This document shows positions 5,850-7,917 of a DNA stretch of 7,917 bases, in pieces (within the stretch, counting starts at the first letter, position 1; every line of letters starts with the position of its first letter). Position numbers and translations under genes: made by a program. This DNA comes from Oceanicaulis sp. (GTDB lineage Bacteria; Pseudomonadota; Alphaproteobacteria; Caulobacterales; Maricaulaceae). Location: the NCBI GenBank assembly GCA_007571185.1, contig RKRX01000136.1, positions 1 through 7,917 on the forward strand, given 5' to 3'. A model generated the notes under the pieces. The model worked only from the letters and a program-made list of their open reading frames with translations, had not been told where the DNA came from and did not search any database.

Positions 5850-7917
5850 CTACTCATCCCGGGCCCGGCGGTCAGCGTCCGGCGCATCGGGCGCACGCCT
5901 TGCGGATGGTCCTTCAAACAGTCTGCGGAAGACGCCGGGCGCCAGCACCGAGAGCGGGTTGGCGACGACCCGGGTCTGGTCAAACGGTCCGCTGACCGAA
6001 AACGTCATGCCGATCACCCCTTCGCCCCGGCGAGAGGTGAGCAATTCCCCCACAAGCGGCGCCGAAGCCAGCACTGAACTCATGCCATAGGAATGCAAAA
6101 GCGTTCCGTCCATATCCAGCTGCGCCTCGGCAAAATTCGCTATCCCACTCCAGGCGGCGCCGAGGGAGGGCCCCGCAACACGCGCCTGGCGTATGTCGAG
6201 AACGCCGTCTTCCCAGACAAACTCGGTCTCCAGACGATCAAACCCGATCCCCTGTCCGCTGAACAGGCTGCCCAAGCCTTCCAGCGAACTTGCCGCCGCG
6301 ATCTGAACCAGCACAGGCATTTTCTCCAGGACGAAATCTTGCATCCGAAGCGATCCGTTCACGCCCCCCGGCTCTCCCAGCGGCGGCGCCGAGCCGTGTA
6401 TCTCCACAACCCCGCCGGCAAGGTTGTCAAAACCGGTGAACGCAGACAGCAATATGCCCGCATCGGTCCCCGATGCGCTGAGCTGACGAATGCCGGTTTC
6501 CGCTTCAGGTTCAAAGCGGACACTCAGCGGACCGGCGGCGCTATCAGCGTCCAGAATGAACCGCGCCACTCCTTCAGGCCGCGCATTGAGCGCCAGGCTC
6601 ACATCAGAGAAAAGCTGGCCGCGCACCAGGACACGGCCGAGATTTCCTGAAAAATCAAGGTCTGCGTTCAGAGCCGCGCCGCCAGGCGGCGCCAGCCTTC
6701 CCAACACATCTCTGACATCAAGAAACGCACCGTCCGCCGCGACCTGCAAGCGACTGTCCAGACCGTGCGGGCGCATCGCTTGAACGCCGAAATCCATGCG
6801 GTCTTCGATAAAAATCCAGTCCGCCTGCGCCTCTAGCAATCGTCCGTCAGCGGTCAGGCGGGCGGAAGCCTTCAGCGCTGCGCCCCGGGCCTCAAAATGC
6901 AGAGCCTTAAGGTGCAGATCGCCATTATCGTCCAGCCCGACGCGCAGCTGCGCTTGTGCCGGCTCACCCGCAGATTTGCTCCACAGCGCTCCAGGCAATG
7001 CGATGGCGGCGTCCTCAAAGTCAAGTTTTGCCTCAACATCGGTGAACGCCAGGCGACTGCCCAGAATTTGCGCCTGAACGCCCACCTCGCCGTTGATCCA
7101 TGTTTGTGTGGGGGCGCCCGTGCGATTATTGAAATTATAGTTCGGCGCCAGGTTCAGCGGCGCCAGGCTGATCAGTTCCAGGAATTGACGCGCATCGCCA
7201 CGACCAACCCCGCCCAACCGCGCCATGCCGCCCCCGGGATGGAAGCGCGGAATGTTCACAAAGACCGTCTCCACCCTGATTGCGCCAATCGCGCCGCCCG
7301 CCCCTTCAAGCGAAAATGAATCGCCCCGCAGCTCGGCCTCGCCTGACAGCCCCGCCAATGGCGTCATCGTCGCCGCATAACGCACATCCACATCGCGGAA
7401 ACCGAATCTCAGCGACAGCGCGGAATCCTCGATGGTCTTTTGCGCCAGGGCCGGCGCACGAATATCCATCTCCAGCTGGGCGTTGTGCACTGTGCCGTCT
7501 GGAATATTGTTTTGAATCCAGTCCCGGGCGCCGACAGCGAAGCTGACCGGCCAATAGCCCAGCACATCATCCCGGTTGAGTTCACCCGAGACCGATCCGC
7601 GGAGCTGAAAATTGGGCAACCACCCCGCCCGGGTCTGTTCCATGGAGATCTCGCCGGTCAGCCCAATATTTGCTTTGGGCAACCGCGCCTCAAGCGTTTC
7701 AAACCGCACCATGCGCGCATCAACGTCCAACGTCCCCGACAGGGAACCGCCACGCCAGGTCAGCGCCGTCGGAAACATATCACCTGGATTCACATGACCC
7801 GCCCCGATATTCAGCGTGTATTGCGCGCGCGTCGGCAGCATGCCCTTGAAACCGGCGAAACCGGAGAACTCACCGCTGATGTCAAGAACCGCCGATTCCG
7901 ATACCAGACGCGCTTCA
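5850..7917 (-). CDS. AsmA/YhdP-like envelope protein, C-terminal part (5' end outside window)
   Basis: The frame is open from the right edge to a TGA at 5852-5850, giving 688 visible residues; the first in-window ATG (7841) is internal, so the true start lies outside. The sequence is a long run of short amphipathic beta-strand-like segments (repeated patterns such as LDLRG, ALKASARLTADGRL, LNADLDFSGNLG), as in the AsmA/DUF3971 group of envelope proteins. The last ~110 residues resemble the AsmA-like C-terminal domain: a VAGPSLGAAWSG block, then LLHSYGMSSVLASAPLVGEL, GEGVIGMTFSVSGPF and NPLSVLAPG. Known members (YhdP, TamB, AsmA) are anchored in the inner membrane, span the periplasm and are linked to lipid transport to the outer membrane; that role is inferred here. 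Any N-terminal membrane anchor would lie outside the window. The codons are GC-rich and the frame is undamaged, unlike the decayed genes next to it. It most likely marks the core-genome side of the boundary. Confidence 0.85.
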   Translation of the reverse strand, partial: EARLVSESAVLDISGEFSGFAGFKGMLPTRAQYTLNIGAGHVNPGDMFPTALTWRGGSLSGTLDVDARMVRFETLEARLPKANIGLTGEISMEQTRAGWLPNFQLRGSVSGELNRDDVLGYWPVSFAVGARDWIQNNIPDGTVHNAQLEMDIRAPALAQKTIEDSALSLRFGFRDVDVRYAATMTPLAGLSGEAELRGDSFSLEGAGGAIGAIRVETVFVNIPRFHPGGGMARLGGVGRGDARQFLELISLAPLNLAPNYNFNNRTGAPTQTWINGEVGVQAQILGSRLAFTDVEAKLDFEDAAIALPGALWSKSAGEPAQAQLRVGLDDNGDLHLKALHFEARGAALKASARLTADGRLLEAQADWIFIEDRMDFGVQAMRPHGLDSRLQVAADGAFLDVRDVLGRLAPPGGAALNADLDFSGNLGRVLVRGQLFSDVSLALNARPEGVARFILDADSAAGPLSVRFEPEAETGIRQLSASGTDAGILLSAFTGFDNLAGGVVEIHGSAPPLGEPGGVNGSLRMQDFVLEKMPVLVQIAAASSLEGLGSLFSGQGIGFDRLETEFVWEDGVLDIRQARVAGPSLGAAWSGIANFAEAQLDMDGTLLHSYGMSSVLASAPLVGELLTSRRGEGVIGMTFSVSGPFDQTRVVANPLSVLAPGVFRRLFEGPSARRAPDAPDADRRARDE

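Noticed and set aside
1..7917. CRISPR array, tRNA/rRNA genes, insertion sequence
   Set aside because: No regularly spaced repeats, no tRNA-like cloverleaf, and no transposase motifs or terminal inverted repeats were seen on either strand.

Overview
The window looks like chromosomal DNA of a proteobacterium, most likely an alphaproteobacterium. This rests on the GC-rich AsmA/YhdP-type gene at the right and the kinds of accessory genes beside it; it is an inference, not a taxonomic proof. Every gene I can support lies on the minus strand, so the region reads from right to left.

Right part (7917-5850): the C-terminal two thirds or so of a large AsmA-like envelope gene, intact to its stop and entering from outside the window. 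Immediately after its stop codon the character changes. There is a 5'-truncated and frameshifted helix-turn-helix gene (5830-5571), an intact Abi-like gene with a HEPN-type RNRIAH motif (5458-4730), and a short unclear stretch (4729-4507). A roughly 30-bp imperfect direct repeat (5842-5813 and 4634-4603) brackets the HTH remnant and the Abi gene.

Centre (4506-881): a recognisable two-gene IetAS module, an AAA+ ATPase followed by a subtilisin-like serine protease that overlap by ATGA. The pair was described as a stability/incompatibility toxin-antitoxin system of an Agrobacterium Ti plasmid, and later as an anti-phage system. The protease gene is full length with its Asp-His-Ser triad. The ATPase gene has an in-frame amber codon (TAG, 4203-4201) between its N-terminal region and the AAA+ core, so it is probably a pseudogene in this strain.

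Left part (880-1): a doubtful short ORF with an 18-bp tandem duplication, then a decayed BrnT/antitoxin pair. The BrnT toxin has lost part of its centre and shifted frame. The partner antitoxin has lost much of its HTH, and a conserved Trp-Glu pair has become TAA-TAG. The last 220 bases are AT-rich, with no confident gene.

Overall this is an accessory defence/toxin-antitoxin island beside a core envelope gene. Two genes are intact (Abi-like, IetS) and four are broken (HTH, IetA, BrnT, BrnT partner). I see no wholly new system; the main interest is the state of IetAS, an intact protease with an interrupted partner ATPase, and the pattern of decay around it.
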